DNA of 64,000 nucleotides from assembly GCF_016906995.1 (NCBI RefSeq), contig NZ_JAFBBD010000007.1:186001-250000 (forward strand), read 5' to 3'. Under the pieces are notes generated by a model. The model was not told where the DNA came from and made no database searches. It worked only from the letters and a program-made list of their open reading frames with translations. This DNA comes from Spongiibacter marinus (GTDB lineage Bacteria; Pseudomonadota; Gammaproteobacteria; Pseudomonadales; Spongiibacteraceae). Below, one piece after another: positions 18,159 through 27,255 of the stretch. The number at the start of each line of letters is the position of its first letter. Within the stretch, counting starts at the first letter, position 1. A program made the position numbers and the translations under genes.

Positions 18159-19178
18159 ATGATAGAAGTCGATCGCCTGATTGCCCCTGAGCCCGCCGAA
18201 AGTGCCGAGGAGCGCTTTGACCGCGCCATTCGCCCGAAAAGTCTCGAGGACTATATCGGCCAGCAAGCGGTTCGCGAGCAGATGGATATCTTCGTTAATG
18301 CCGCGCGCCGCCGCAGCGAGCCTCTTGATCACACCCTTATCTTTGGCCCGCCCGGGCTGGGTAAAACCACCTTGGCCAATATTCTGGCCAATGAAATGGG
18401 CGTGTCGCTGCGCACTACCTCAGGCCCGGTGTTGGAAAAGGCCGGCGACCTCGCGGCGTTGATGACCAATCTCGATGAAGGCGATGTGTTGTTTATTGAC
18501 GAGATCCACCGCCTCAGCCCCCATATTGAAGAAATTCTCTATCCGGCGATGGAGGACTACCAGCTCGATATTATGATCGGCGAAGGCCCTGCGGCGCGTT
18601 CGATCAAGCTCGACCTGCCGCCCTTTACTCTGGTGGGCGCAACGACCCGTGCGGGACTGCTGACGTCACCGCTGCGCGATCGCTTTGGCATTGTTCAGCG
18701 CCTGGAGTTTTACGGCGTCAACGACCTGTCGACCATTGTTAGCCGCTCGGCAGCGATTCTCGGCATGACCATCGACGACGACGGCGCCAAAGAGATCGCC
18801 ATGCGCTCGCGCGGCACACCGCGTATTGCCAATCGCCTGTTGCGGCGTGTTCGCGACTACGCGGAGGTCAAAGCCGATGGCAATGTGAGTGCCGACGTGG
18901 CCGATGCAGCGCTGAATATGCTCAATGTCGACAATCGCGGTTTCGACCATCTGGACCGCCGCCTGCTGCTGGCCATGATCGAAAAATTTGACGGCGGCCC
19001 CGTGGGCATTGAAAGCCTGGCTGCGGCGATCAGTGAGGAGCGCGGCACCATCGAGGATGTGCTCGAGCCCTACTTGATACAGCAGGGCTACATTATGCGC
19101 ACACCGCGTGGTCGCGTGGTCACTAACCACGCTTACCAGCATTTCGGATTGAGCCGGCCAGACGGGGCCGACCAATGA
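18159..19178 (+). CDS. ruvB: Holliday junction DNA helicase RuvB
   Basis: A 339-residue AAA+ ATPase with Walker A GPPGLGKT, Walker B FIDEIHRL, sensor-1 GATTRAG and arginine-finger region [10 protein letters not shown]. The C-terminal winged helix ends with [13 protein letters not shown]. Hexameric RuvB pumps DNA through the RuvA-bound junction. Its stop overlaps the ybgC start (ATGA). Confidence 0.97.
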   Translation: MIEVDRLIAPEPAESAEERFDRAIRPKSLEDYIGQQAVREQMDIFVNAARRRSEPLDHTLIFGPPGLGKTTLANILANEMGVSLRTTSGPVLEKAGDLAALMTNLDEGDVLFIDEIHRLSPHIEEILYPAMEDYQLDIMIGEGPAARSIKLDLPPFTLVGATTRAGLLTSPLRDRFGIVQRLEFYGVNDLSTIVSRSAAILGMTIDDDGAKEIAMRSRGTPRIANRLLRRVRDYAEVKADGNVSADVADAALNMLNVDNRGFDHLDRRLLLAMIEKFDGGPVGIESLAAAISEERGTIEDVLEPYLIQQGYIMRTPRGRVVTNHAYQHFGLSRPDGADQ

Positions 19179-19591
19179 GTGCGGAATTCTCGCTGCCACT
19201 GCGGGTCTACATCGAAGACACCGACGCCGGTGGCATCGTCTACTATGTCAACTATCTGAAGTATATGGAACGGGCGCGAACCGAATATATGCGCGAGCGC
19301 GGCTTTGCGAAAGCTGCTATGGCCGATGATGGTTTGCTCATGGTGGTTCGCGACGTGCAGGCGCGCTACCACGCCTCGGCGAAGCTGGATGATGTGCTGC
19401 GCGTCACGGCAAATATAAAATCTCTGCGTCCGACGGCACTAATGTTTGAACAGCATGTCTATCGCGACCAAGAGTTACTGTGCGAGGCATGCATACAGAT
19501 CGCTTGTGTCGACCCGCTTGTCGGGCGGGCAAGGCGATTGCCAAAGACTATTTATCAGGTGTTGGCCGCCGAGGCCGAAGCCGCTCAGTAA
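19175..19591 (+). CDS. ybgC: Tol-Pal-associated acyl-CoA thioesterase YbgC
   Basis: A 138-residue hotdog-fold thioesterase with the 4-hydroxybenzoyl-CoA-thioesterase-type signature [24 protein letters not shown] cut here at its active Asp region. YbgC hydrolyses acyl-CoA or acyl-ACP near the inner membrane and is the conserved first gene of tol-pal clusters. It overlaps ruvB by 4 bp and precedes tolQ by 28 bp. Confidence 0.94.
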   Translation: MSAEFSLPLRVYIEDTDAGGIVYYVNYLKYMERARTEYMRERGFAKAAMADDGLLMVVRDVQARYHASAKLDDVLRVTANIKSLRPTALMFEQHVYRDQELLCEACIQIACVDPLVGRARRLPKTIYQVLAAEAEAAQ

Positions 19592-19619
19592 CAAAAATTC
19601 GATTCAGAGGGGAGCTGCT

Positions 19620-20294
19620 GTGGAGCAAGACCTGTCCATTATTACGCTGATTAGTCAGGCCAGCCTGTTTGTGCAGGCGATCATGGCTATTTTGGTGCTG
19701 GCATCGCTGCTGTCGTGGTATGCAATTGCCCAGCGGGTGATGTATTTCTCCATGGCCGAGCGGGAAATGAAGCGCTTTGAGGCGCAGTTTTGGTCGGGGG
19801 GCGATTTGAACACCCTCTATCAAGAAGGCAGCAACAAGCAGGGCTTGGCAGTGGGCATGGAAAGCATCTTCCGCGCCGGCTTCAAAGAGTTCAGCCGCAT
19901 GGCCCAGCGCAATATCGACTCCGACGCCGTGATGGAAGGCTGTCAGCGGGCCATGCGCGTTGCCATTTCGCGCGAAGAAGAACACATGGAAAAGAGCTTG
20001 CCCTTCCTGGCAACGGTCGGCTCCACCAGCCCTTACATCGGCCTGCTTGGTACGGTGTGGGGCATTATGGGGTCTTTCCACGGTCTGGCGCAGGTACAGC
20101 AAGCCACACTGGCGACGGTAGCACCGGGTATTTCTGAGGCGCTAGTGGCAACGGCAATGGGTTTGATTGCTGCGATCCCAGCGGTGATGTCCTACAACCG
20201 TTTTTCCGCCAAGCTGGATTCGTATATGGGCAAATATGAAACCTTTGCCGACGAATTCTCCAGCCTGCTGCACCGCCAGGTTCACGTGCGCTAA
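19620..20294 (+). CDS. tolQ: Tol-Pal system proton channel subunit TolQ
   Basis: The protein is 224 residues from GTG 19620 (MEQDLSIITLISQASLFVQ), preceded by GAGGGGAG. The longer open frame upstream overlaps ybgC and is not used. There are three transmembrane segments: one N-terminal and two near residues 130-195, the last pair containing the conserved GLLGTVWGIMGSF and ATAMGLIAAIPAV motifs. TolQ with TolR forms the motor that uses proton motive force to energise TolA during outer-membrane constriction. Confidence 0.95.
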   Translation: MEQDLSIITLISQASLFVQAIMAILVLASLLSWYAIAQRVMYFSMAEREMKRFEAQFWSGGDLNTLYQEGSNKQGLAVGMESIFRAGFKEFSRMAQRNIDSDAVMEGCQRAMRVAISREEEHMEKSLPFLATVGSTSPYIGLLGTVWGIMGSFHGLAQVQQATLATVAPGISEALVATAMGLIAAIPAVMSYNRFSAKLDSYMGKYETFADEFSSLLHRQVHVR

Positions 20295-20305
20295 GGGGCA
20301 CAGAC

Positions 20306-20746
20306 ATGAGTCGTCGCAATAAACGCAAAGCCATGTCGGACATTAACGTCGTCCCCTATATCGACGTAATGCTGGTGCTGTTGATCGTCTTTATGGTGAC
20401 CGCGCCGATGTTGGTTCAAGGGGTGCAGGTTGACTTACCCGAGGCCTCGACCGAGCCGGTACCGCCCACCGATGATGACCCGATCATAGTCTCGGTAGAT
20501 AAAAACGGCCGCTACTATGTGAGCCTTGGCGACCCGGACAAACAGGGCGAGCCGGTGCCGCTGGCCGAGATCGGTGAAAAGCTCAGTAAAATCCTGCGCA
20601 ACAAACCCAAAACGCCGGTGATGGTACGCGGCGACAACGCCGTGGAGTACGGCGCGGTGGTGGCGGCGATGGCCGTATTGCAGGGCGCTGGCGCGCCATC
20701 GGTAGGTTTGATTACCGAAGAGCCGCCGGCGGCGGGGCGCAAGTAA
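20306..20746 (+). CDS. tolR: Tol-Pal system subunit TolR
   Basis: A 146-residue ExbD/TolR protein with one transmembrane helix holding the proton-pathway Asp in VVPYIDVMLVLLIVFMV and a periplasmic peptidoglycan-binding domain. It works with TolQ. It is co-directional with and closely spaced to its neighbours (11 bp after tolQ, 2 bp before tolA). Confidence 0.95.
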   Translation: MSRRNKRKAMSDINVVPYIDVMLVLLIVFMVTAPMLVQGVQVDLPEASTEPVPPTDDDPIIVSVDKNGRYYVSLGDPDKQGEPVPLAEIGEKLSKILRNKPKTPVMVRGDNAVEYGAVVAAMAVLQGAGAPSVGLITEEPPAAGRK

Positions 20747-20748
20747 AC

Positions 20749-21510
20749 ATGCAGGGCTTCCGTTTAATTCCGGCAATGGTCACACTTTTGCTGCACGGCC
20801 TAGTGGCTGCCGTGTTGCTTATTGGCCTGCCCGGTATTAGCGACAGCCAGGAGCTTAAGGCAAAGCCGGTGGTGATTCAGGCGAAGCTGGTTATCGACAA
20901 AGTCCCGCCCAGCCGCGCTAAACCCGCGCCGCCAGCCAAGCCCAAGCCCGCGCCTAAACCAAAGCCGGTGGTGAAGCCTAAACCGGAAGTAAAGCCCAAG
21001 CCTGCGCCAAAGCCTAAACCCAAGCCGAAGCCCGCTCCCAAGCCCAAGGGGCCAACAGCGGAAGAAATTCGCCAGAAAAAAGCGGCTGAGAAAGCGGCGG
21101 AAGAGGCCAAACAGCGCGCGCTGCAGGAGCAGATTCGCAAACAGCAACAAGAGGAATTGGCGGCGGCGCTGGCGTCTGAGGATGCCGCGTTGGAGGAAGC
21201 CGAGCTGGTTAGCAGTTACGAGCAGCTTATCGCCCAGCTGGTAACAAACAACTGGTCGCGTCCGCCCAGCGCCCGCAATGGTATGTCCGTGACGGTTGCC
21301 ATTCGCACATTGCCAACAGGGGAAATTATTAGCGCCTCAGTAGTCAAAGGCAGCGGCAACGAGGCGTTTGATCAATCTGCCTTACGCGCTGTCAAAGGTC
21401 TGGGAGAAATCGCTGAGCTGGGTGAGCTCGCCCAGCAAAATCGCGCTGCCTACGAGCGGAAATTCCGCCATTTCCAATTTAAATTTGAGCCAACTGATTT
21501 GAGACGATAA
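20749..21510 (+). CDS. tolA: Tol-Pal system envelope-spanning protein TolA
   Basis: The 253-residue protein has an N-terminal transmembrane helix (PAMVTLLLHGLVAAVLLIG). A periplasmic stalk follows that begins with a long Pro-Lys repeat (about residues 58-100, KPKPAPKPKPVVKPKPEV type) and continues as a short Ala/Glu/Lys helix (about 103-150). The C-terminal domain (about 160-253, VTVAIRTLPTGEIISASVVKGSGNEAFD) binds TolB and Pal. The TonB-like PK segment partly replaces the long Ala/Lys/Glu helix of E. coli TolA, and the protein is correspondingly shorter. Its stop overlaps the tolB start (TAATG). Confidence 0.93.
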   Translation: MQGFRLIPAMVTLLLHGLVAAVLLIGLPGISDSQELKAKPVVIQAKLVIDKVPPSRAKPAPPAKPKPAPKPKPVVKPKPEVKPKPAPKPKPKPKPAPKPKGPTAEEIRQKKAAEKAAEEAKQRALQEQIRKQQQEELAAALASEDAALEEAELVSSYEQLIAQLVTNNWSRPPSARNGMSVTVAIRTLPTGEIISASVVKGSGNEAFDQSALRAVKGLGEIAELGELAQQNRAAYERKFRHFQFKFEPTDLRR

Positions 21511-22805
21511 TGCGAAAACCGCTAATAATAACGCTGTTCCTACTGCTGTGGACGCTGCCGAGCGTCGCTGACCTCACCATTGAAATTAATGAGGGCAAAG
21601 ACGACCCCGTGCCCATCGCCGTTGTGCCATTTGGTTGGAAGGCCGGCGTGACCCTGCGCGAGGATGTGGCATCCATTGTTGAACGCGACCTGCACCGCAG
21701 CGGTCTGTTCGAGCCATTGAGTCGCGCCGACATGCTCAGTCGTCCGGCCAATGCCAACGAAGTCTACTACCGCGACTGGAAAAGCCTCGGTGTTGACTAT
21801 GTGGTGGTCGGTGAGCTGAGTTTTGGCCGCGACAACAACCTGGTCGCCCGCTACGAGCTGCTTGATGTTAATACCCAGCGCAGCATCCTGCAGGGGGAAG
21901 AGTCGCAGACTTTTGACAAAGTGCGCTTTCTCGCTCACACCATTAGCGACCGGATATACGAAAAGTTAACCAATGTTCGCGGGGCTTTCCGTACTCAGCT
22001 GTTATATGTGTCGGCGGTGCGTGAAGGGGACAACCGCTTTCGCTACCGTTTGCTGAAAAGCGATATCGACGGTGTGGGTGAGGAGGTGTTGGCCGACAGC
22101 ATGGAGCCAATTTTGGCGCCGACATGGTCACCCGATGGCAAGAATATTGCCTATGTTTCATTCAGAACGACGCGTCCTGCGATATATTTACATAATTTGC
22201 AGACCGGCCAACGGAAACAATTAACGAATTTCCGCGGTCTCAATGGTGCTCCGGCATTTTCGCCGGATGGAAAACAATTGGCCATGGTGCTATCTAAAGA
22301 TGGTAGCCCCGATATATACGTGATGGATCTGGCAAGCCAGAGCCTGAAAAAGGTGACCAATCACTTTGCCATCGACACTGAGCCCGCTTGGGCACCGGAT
22401 GGAAAGTCGATCTATTTTACGTCGGACCGAGGCGGCAAACCGCAAATTTACCGAGTAGAATTGGCGTCAGGAAGTGTCGAACGTGTCACCTTTGAAGGTG
22501 ACTACAATGCCCGCGCCAGAATATTGGGCGACGGCTTGGGACTGGTTATGGTACACAGGGTGCAGGGCAGGTTTCATATTGCCGTGCAGGACTTCAAGCG
22601 CAACCGAGTGGAAATACTAACCTCCACCGACTTGGATGAATCGCCCAGTGTCGCTCCCAATGGCAGTATGTTGTTGTATTCTACAACGTACAACGGCAAA
22701 GGGGTGTTGGCAGCAGTATCTGTGGATGGCGGTGTGCGTTACCGCTTGCCATCCCGGTTTGGAGATGTGCGTGAGCCGGCGTGGTCGCCTTTTCTGTATA
22801 AGTAG
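21510..22805 (+). CDS. tolB: Tol-Pal system periplasmic beta-propeller protein TolB
   Basis: A 431-residue exported protein with signal peptide MRKPLIITLFLLLWTLPSVA, an N-terminal alpha/beta domain (PIAVVPFGWK) and a six-bladed propeller with WSPDGKNIAYVS, FSPDGKQLAMV and WAPDGKSIYFTS repeats. It docks to Pal and TolA in the periplasm. It overlaps tolA by one base. Confidence 0.96.
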   Translation: MRKPLIITLFLLLWTLPSVADLTIEINEGKDDPVPIAVVPFGWKAGVTLREDVASIVERDLHRSGLFEPLSRADMLSRPANANEVYYRDWKSLGVDYVVVGELSFGRDNNLVARYELLDVNTQRSILQGEESQTFDKVRFLAHTISDRIYEKLTNVRGAFRTQLLYVSAVREGDNRFRYRLLKSDIDGVGEEVLADSMEPILAPTWSPDGKNIAYVSFRTTRPAIYLHNLQTGQRKQLTNFRGLNGAPAFSPDGKQLAMVLSKDGSPDIYVMDLASQSLKKVTNHFAIDTEPAWAPDGKSIYFTSDRGGKPQIYRVELASGSVERVTFEGDYNARARILGDGLGLVMVHRVQGRFHIAVQDFKRNRVEILTSTDLDESPSVAPNGSMLLYSTTYNGKGVLAAVSVDGGVRYRLPSRFGDVREPAWSPFLYK

Positions 22806-22822
22806 TGGCCGGATAAAATCCT

Positions 22823-22843
22823 GCAGATAAATGGTTTATCTGC
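22823..22843 (+). promoter_or_regulatory. Perfect hairpin between tolB and pal
   Basis: GCAGATAAA (22823-22831) and TTTATCTGC (22835-22843) form a 9-bp stem with a 3-nt loop in the 72-bp tolB-pal gap. There is no T-run, so it may be an mRNA processing or stabilising element that raises pal expression over tolB rather than a full terminator. Confidence 0.5.
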
Positions 22844-22877
22844 TACTGAAAGTAAACTTTGCAAGTGGGGAAATACA

Positions 22878-23375
22878 ATGAAATACCAATCTAAGTTGTT
22901 CCTGGGTGTTGCCTTAGCCGGTGCTTTGCTCACAGGTTGTGCGTCAAACGATACTGACAGCAGCGGCCAAACCAGCGATATGAACACCTACTCTGAGCCA
23001 ACTCAGAGCATGGAATCTGATGTGTCGGCATACGAAGCGCAAGAGCCAGAAGTGGTTCTGGAAAACATCTTCTACTTCGAGTTCGACCAAGCCACGCTGA
23101 CTGCTGAAGCGCGCCGTAACCTGGATGCACAGATTGCCCGTCTGCAAAAAACCACTGGCCCTATTCGCCTGGAAGGTCACGCTGACGAGCGCGGTACTCG
23201 CGAGTACAATATGGCCCTGGGTGAGCGTCGTGCCAACTCTGTTGCCGACTACATGGCAATCAACGGCATTGCTCGCTACCGTATTGAAACCGTAAGCTAC
23301 GGTGAAGAGCGTCCTATCGCTTTCGGTCAGTCTGAGTCTGCGTACTCTAAAAACCGTCGCGTAGAACTTAAGTAA
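22878..23375 (+). CDS. pal: Peptidoglycan-associated lipoprotein Pal
   Basis: A 165-residue lipoprotein with lipobox LLTGC (cleaved before Cys 21), a flexible Ser/Glu-rich linker and a C-terminal OmpA-like domain. The peptidoglycan-binding stretch is LEGHADERGTREYNMALGER. It tethers the outer membrane to the cell wall and binds TolB. GTGGGG stands before the ATG. The codons look strongly biased (for example many CGT Arg), as expected for an abundant protein. Confidence 0.96.
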   Translation: MKYQSKLFLGVALAGALLTGCASNDTDSSGQTSDMNTYSEPTQSMESDVSAYEAQEPEVVLENIFYFEFDQATLTAEARRNLDAQIARLQKTTGPIRLEGHADERGTREYNMALGERRANSVADYMAINGIARYRIETVSYGEERPIAFGQSESAYSKNRRVELK

Positions 23376-23393
23376 TAGAAATAAGGCAAGCTG

Positions 23394-24188
23394 ATGCAAC
23401 TGAAAAAAACCGTGATGATCGCCCTGCTGGCGTCTGGCCCTTCGGTATGGGCTCAGGCTCCGGTGGAGGATATCAATGACCCAAACCGGCGCAACAATGC
23501 CGGGGCGGGCCTGGAAGCGGGCATCTACCAGCAGCTTCAGCAGCTCCAGCAAGAGATTATGGCGCTGCGTGGAACGGTAGAAGAGCAGGGGCATCAGCTT
23601 CGTCAATTGAAGCAACAAAGTCTGGACCGTTATATCGATATGGATCGACGGCTCAGTAGTGTGGCGGGTGGCGCGGCGGCAGCTGCCCCTTCTGCTACTG
23701 ACGCGCTTCCTCCCGCTGCGGCGCCTGCGACAAGCACTGCACCGGCAGATCAACAAAGCACTGAGGCACCTGCTCCGGCAAGCACCGATAATGGCCTTAC
23801 CGGCAAACCCTCGGTCGACTATGCACAGGCATACAGCCTGGTGAAGGCGCGCCAATACACCGACGCCATTACCGCCTTCGAAGCCTACGTAAAAGCCTAT
23901 CCCTCCGAGCGCTACACGCCTAATGCCTGGTATTGGCTGGGAGAGCTCTATGTGGCGATTTCACCACAAAACCTGGAGGCTTCGTCTGCCGCTTTCCAAA
24001 AGCTGTTAGCCGATTACCCCGAAAACGGCAAAGTACCCGCCGCCATGTACAAGCTGGCAACGGTCTACTTCCTGCAGGATGACAAAGACAAAGCGCGTGA
24101 AATGCTCACCCATGTTATCGACCGCTACGGCAACACCGGTAATTCGGCGGTGATAAAAGCCCGCGAATTCCTGCGCAAGAATTACTAA
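23394..24188 (+). CDS. cpoB: Cell division coordinator CpoB (YbgF)
   Basis: A 264-residue exported protein with signal peptide MKKTVMIALLASGPSVWA-like at the N-terminus. A coiled coil of about residues 45-85 (LQQLQQEIMALRGTVEEQGHQL) precedes an Ala/Pro-rich linker and a TPR domain (about 140-264, YAQAYSLVKARQYTDAITAFEAYVKAYP). CpoB links peptidoglycan synthesis to the Tol machine. It closes the tol-pal block, 18 bp after pal. Confidence 0.93.
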   Translation: MQLKKTVMIALLASGPSVWAQAPVEDINDPNRRNNAGAGLEAGIYQQLQQLQQEIMALRGTVEEQGHQLRQLKQQSLDRYIDMDRRLSSVAGGAAAAAPSATDALPPAAAPATSTAPADQQSTEAPAPASTDNGLTGKPSVDYAQAYSLVKARQYTDAITAFEAYVKAYPSERYTPNAWYWLGELYVAISPQNLEASSAAFQKLLADYPENGKVPAAMYKLATVYFLQDDKDKAREMLTHVIDRYGNTGNSAVIKAREFLRKNY

Positions 24189-24340
24189 CAGCCAAGAGTT
24201 GCTAATAGCCAATAGTGACTCATAAAGAGCCACCGCATTCGCTGCGCGTTGCCCTCGGGCGGCTCAGCTCTTAAAATAGCGCCCTTTGGGTTTACCAGCC
24301 CGTCTAACGGCCAGGCCGTTTCACCCGGAGCGGCACAAGC

Positions 24341-24988
24341 ATGAGCGCCAGTCTGCGAATTACCGAAATTTTCTACTCTTTACAGGGCGAGTCCAGAACC
24401 ATTGGCCTGCCCACCGTCTTTGTGCGCTTAACCGGTTGCCCGCTACGTTGCACCTACTGCGATACCGAATACGCCTTTCACGGCGGTGAACGTCGCAGCA
24501 TCGACGACATTCTTGCGCAGGTTGCCAGTTATTCGCCGCGGTACATCTGCGTAACAGGGGGCGAGCCGCTTGCCCAGCCGGAGTGCTTAACCTTATTGCG
24601 GGCACTGTGCGATGCCGGTTACGAGGTGTCCCTGGAGACCAGTGGCGCCATGCCCGTTGCCGATGTCGACCCACGCGTATCGAAAGTCGTGGATCTAAAA
24701 ACCCCTGCCTCGGGCGAACAACACCGCAATTTGATGGAAAATCTCGACCACCTCGGCGCAAACGACCAGGTGAAGTTCGTTATTTGTGATCGCGACGACT
24801 ACGACTGGGCGCGTTTCCAGGTCGACCAGCACCGGTTGCCGGAGCGCGTTGGCGAGGTGCTGTTTTCGCCGAGTTTTGAACAGTTGCCGGCGCGCGACCT
24901 CGCCGACTGGATCATCGGCGACAACTTGCCGGTGCGTTTCCAGCTTCAGCTACACAAACTTCTATGGCAGGACGCCCCCGGACATTAA
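24341..24988 (+). CDS. queE: 7-carboxy-7-deazaguanine synthase QueE
   Basis: A 215-residue radical SAM enzyme with the cluster motif CPLRCTYC (Cx3Cx2C) and CVTGGEPLAQP. It converts 6-carboxytetrahydropterin to 7-carboxy-7-deazaguanine in queuosine synthesis. The tight pairing with queC downstream supports this assignment. The 152-bp gap after cpoB suggests its own promoter; no preQ1 riboswitch pattern was recognised there. Confidence 0.95.
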   Translation: MSASLRITEIFYSLQGESRTIGLPTVFVRLTGCPLRCTYCDTEYAFHGGERRSIDDILAQVASYSPRYICVTGGEPLAQPECLTLLRALCDAGYEVSLETSGAMPVADVDPRVSKVVDLKTPASGEQHRNLMENLDHLGANDQVKFVICDRDDYDWARFQVDQHRLPERVGEVLFSPSFEQLPARDLADWIIGDNLPVRFQLQLHKLLWQDAPGH

Positions 24989-25003
24989 GCAATAGGCAGA
25001 GTA

Positions 25004-25675
25004 GTGACAAAGAAAGCAATTGTATTGGTATCAGGCGGTCTCGACAGCGCCACCGTGCTCGCTCAGGCCCGCGCCGATGGTTATGAATGCTATGCCCTGG
25101 CCTTTGACTACGGCCAGCGCCACCACGCCGAACTGATTGCCGCCCGCCGCGTTGCCGATGCGCACGGCGCGAAAGAATTTAAGATTATCAAACTGGACCT
25201 GAGCAGCATTGGCGGCTCGGCGCTGACCGACGCCAGTATTGATGTGCCCGATGCCGGTGGCGAAGGCATACCTATCACCTATGTGCCTGCGCGCAACACC
25301 GTGTTCTTATCCATCGCGTTGGGCTGGGCCGAGGTAATCGGCGCCAACAGCATCCACATTGGCGTGAACGCGGTGGACTATTCCGGCTACCCCGATTGTC
25401 GCCCCGCCTTTATCGACGCCTTCGAACACTTGGCGAATGTCGCCACAAAAGTGGGGGTAGAGGGGCAGGCCATGCATATCGCCACGCCGCTTATCGACCT
25501 CAGCAAGGCGCAGATCATTGGTTTGGGCACTGACCTGGGTGTGGATTACAGCCTCACCGTATCCTGTTATCAGGCCGATGATGAAGGCTATGCCTGCGGG
25601 CGTTGCGACAGTTGTCACCTGCGTCGACAAGGCTTTATCGAGGCCGGTGTCAGCGATCCGACGCGCTATCGTTAA
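25004..25675 (+). CDS. queC: 7-cyano-7-deazaguanine synthase QueC
   Basis: The 223-residue ATP-dependent enzyme has a PP-loop [13 protein letters not shown] and a zinc site CxxxxxxxxCxxCxxC in the tail ([16 protein letters not shown]). It makes preQ0 from 7-carboxy-7-deazaguanine and ammonia. The start is a GTG at 25004 in a GTGACAAAG context. It is co-transcribed with queE (15-bp gap) and is followed by the tRNA-Lys promoter. Confidence 0.95.
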   Translation: MTKKAIVLVSGGLDSATVLAQARADGYECYALAFDYGQRHHAELIAARRVADAHGAKEFKIIKLDLSSIGGSALTDASIDVPDAGGEGIPITYVPARNTVFLSIALGWAEVIGANSIHIGVNAVDYSGYPDCRPAFIDAFEHLANVATKVGVEGQAMHIATPLIDLSKAQIIGLGTDLGVDYSLTVSCYQADDEGYACGRCDSCHLRRQGFIEAGVSDPTRYR

Positions 25676-25711
25676 TCGGGTAAAAAAAACAATTTTTTTA
25701 TGCTTATGCTG

Positions 25712-25739
25712 TTGTTTTTGATCTCAAAATCCGTATTAT
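25712..25739 (+). promoter_or_regulatory. Sigma-70-type promoter of tRNA-Lys
   Basis: TTGTTT (25712-25717) and TATTAT (25734-25739) are spaced by 16 nt, and the tRNA begins 14 nt after the -10 box. The surroundings are locally A+T-rich, as expected of a strong stable-RNA promoter. Confidence 0.6.
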
Positions 25740-25753
25740 AAGCGCCTCTTTCG

Positions 25754-25828
25754 GGGCCGTTAGCTCAGTGGTAGAGCAGTTGGCTTTTAACCAATTGGTC
25801 GATGGTTCGAATCCATCACGGCCCACCA
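25754..25828 (+). tRNA. tRNA-Lys (anticodon TTT)
   Basis: The 75-nt cloverleaf has its CCA encoded. The acceptor stem is GGGCCGT/ACGGCCC, the D arm GCTC-AGTGGTA-GAGC, the anticodon arm GTTGG-CTTTTAA-CCAAT with anticodon TTT, and the T arm GATGG-TTCGAAT-CCATC. It stands alone, with a promoter before it and a terminator after it. Confidence 0.97.
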
Positions 25829-25841
25829 TCAAATTCCGAAG

Positions 25842-25872
25842 AAAGCACTGCATTTGCAGTGCTTTTTTTTTT
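25842..25872 (+). terminator. Intrinsic terminator of tRNA-Lys
   Basis: AAAGCACTGCA (25842-25852) pairs with TGCAGTGCTTT (25855-25865), and the T-run extends to 25872. The hairpin begins 14 nt after the tRNA CCA end. Confidence 0.9.
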
Positions 25873-26057
25873 GCCGCTTACTTTTCCGACACGAATTTCG
25901 CCAAGTGCGTATTTATTGACGAATAAAACGTCGATGTAGCTGCGCTGTCTCGGTATTCTTGGCGCGTTGCGCAACGAGACATGGAGTTATTGCGTAAGCG
26001 TACGACCCGCCACGAGGGCGGGGCGAACTACAACCGAAAAAGGCATGACATAGCGTT

Positions 26058-26933
26058 ATGAGTATCAACGACAAGGATTATGTGCCCTACGAGGGCGAAG
26101 ATATGCAGCGCTACATCGAGCGCGTAATCGCGGTTGAACCGCCCACCCACCCCGCGCGGGACTGGGTATATAAACTGCTCAAATACCTGTTTTCCCCGAC
26201 GTTTCTCGATGCCGACAAACTGCCAGACAAGCCCTGCCTGTTTGTCGCTAACCATTCCATCTACGCGGTCGATGGCCCGATTCTCGGCCTGCCGATGCTG
26301 GCAGAACATGGCCGCTTTTTGCGTGCCTTAAGCGATAAATGGATGTGGAACAGCGTCAATGAGCAGTTCTTGCTTAACCAGGGCGCGGTCATCGGCCACC
26401 CAGAGGTGTGCAGTGCGCTGATGGAAGGCGGCCAGGATATTCTGGTATTTCCCGGCGGTGCCCACGAGGCCACCAAACCAGCCGACCAGAAATACACTCT
26501 GCAGTGGAAAGAGCGCACCGGCTTTGTGCGCATGGCCGCTAAGCATGGCTATACCATTATTCCCACGGCGGTAGTGGGCCCGGAGGAGTTTTACCGCCAC
26601 TTAATGGAAGGTCGCGACCTGCCAAACTCGCTGCTGGGTAAATTGCTCACCCGTTTTGGCTTGTTAAATGAAAACTCCCGCACTGATCTGATGGGGCCGA
26701 TTCCGGTTGGCTTGTTCGGTACGCTGTTGCCCAAACCCCAGCGCTGTTTTATTCAGTTTGGCGACCCCGTTGATCTGAGCGAATACAAAGGCAAAGTGCC
26801 CAGCAAGGCACAGCAAATGGCGATTCGCAGCGAGGTTGCTGAAACGATTGAAGGGATGATCTCCTCGCTGTTTCTCAAGCGCGCTCAGCAGCGCTTCAAA
26901 GATAAATTCTGGCGGCGAGTGCTCAGCGCTTAA
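26058..26933 (+). CDS. Lysophospholipid/monoacylglycerol acyltransferase-like protein
   Basis: A 291-residue acyltransferase. Its motif I is ANHSIYAVDGP (H-x5-D rather than the H-x4-D of PlsC), and motif III is FPGGAHEA, a pattern like the TMEM68/DGAT2-like branch (HGxxPxD and FPGGxRE). A VVGPEEFYRHL piece also fits that branch. It probably esterifies an acyl group onto a glycerolipid at the membrane; the substrate is not certain. It stands alone between tRNA-Lys and its own terminator. Together with the WS/DGAT gene it hints at active neutral-lipid metabolism (inference). Confidence 0.78.
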   Translation: MSINDKDYVPYEGEDMQRYIERVIAVEPPTHPARDWVYKLLKYLFSPTFLDADKLPDKPCLFVANHSIYAVDGPILGLPMLAEHGRFLRALSDKWMWNSVNEQFLLNQGAVIGHPEVCSALMEGGQDILVFPGGAHEATKPADQKYTLQWKERTGFVRMAAKHGYTIIPTAVVGPEEFYRHLMEGRDLPNSLLGKLLTRFGLLNENSRTDLMGPIPVGLFGTLLPKPQRCFIQFGDPVDLSEYKGKVPSKAQQMAIRSEVAETIEGMISSLFLKRAQQRFKDKFWRRVLSA

Positions 26934-26940
26934 TGTTAAA

Positions 26941-26969
26941 AATGTCGGCTAAGCCCGGCATTTTTTTTT
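26941..26969 (+). terminator. Intrinsic terminator of the acyltransferase gene
   Basis: AATGTCGG (26941-26948) pairs with CCGGCATT (26955-26962, one G-U), followed by nine T. Confidence 0.85.
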
Positions 26970-27255
26970 GTTCGTCGATATCTACGTAGCAAATATACCG
27001 TATAGTGTATTTGGCGGTGTGGGACACTGCGTGGCATTGGCAGACAATCCACAGCCAGGGTTTTGGGTCAGTATTGATCAACATAATCATAATAATGCTG
27101 GCGAGGCGCCAGGTTTGTCTCGCTGTGTAGCGGCTCGCTTTAGCATGGATACTCAGGCACAGCTCTCGCTCGCAACGAATCAATAACAATAATAAACAAG
27201 ATAAGAATCCGCCCGGCAATTATCGGCCGGTGCGCTCTCAACGCGGAGAATCATC
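26970..27255. other. Upstream region of the CocE hydrolase gene
   Basis: About 290 bp without a supported gene. It probably contains the promoter of the hydrolase-receptor set. An A+T-rich stretch near 26990-27012 (ATATACCGTATAGTGTAT) is roughly palindromic and could be part of a regulator site, but no family site was recognised. Confidence 0.4.

Noticed and set aside
22944-23855. 303-residue open frame antisense to pal and cpoB
   Set aside because: It lies opposite two certain genes and shows no domain, only composition typical of a reverse-strand shadow.
24189-25003. preQ1 riboswitch before queE or queC
   Set aside because: The leaders were read for the short pseudoknot and A-rich pattern of preQ1 switches; none was seen.
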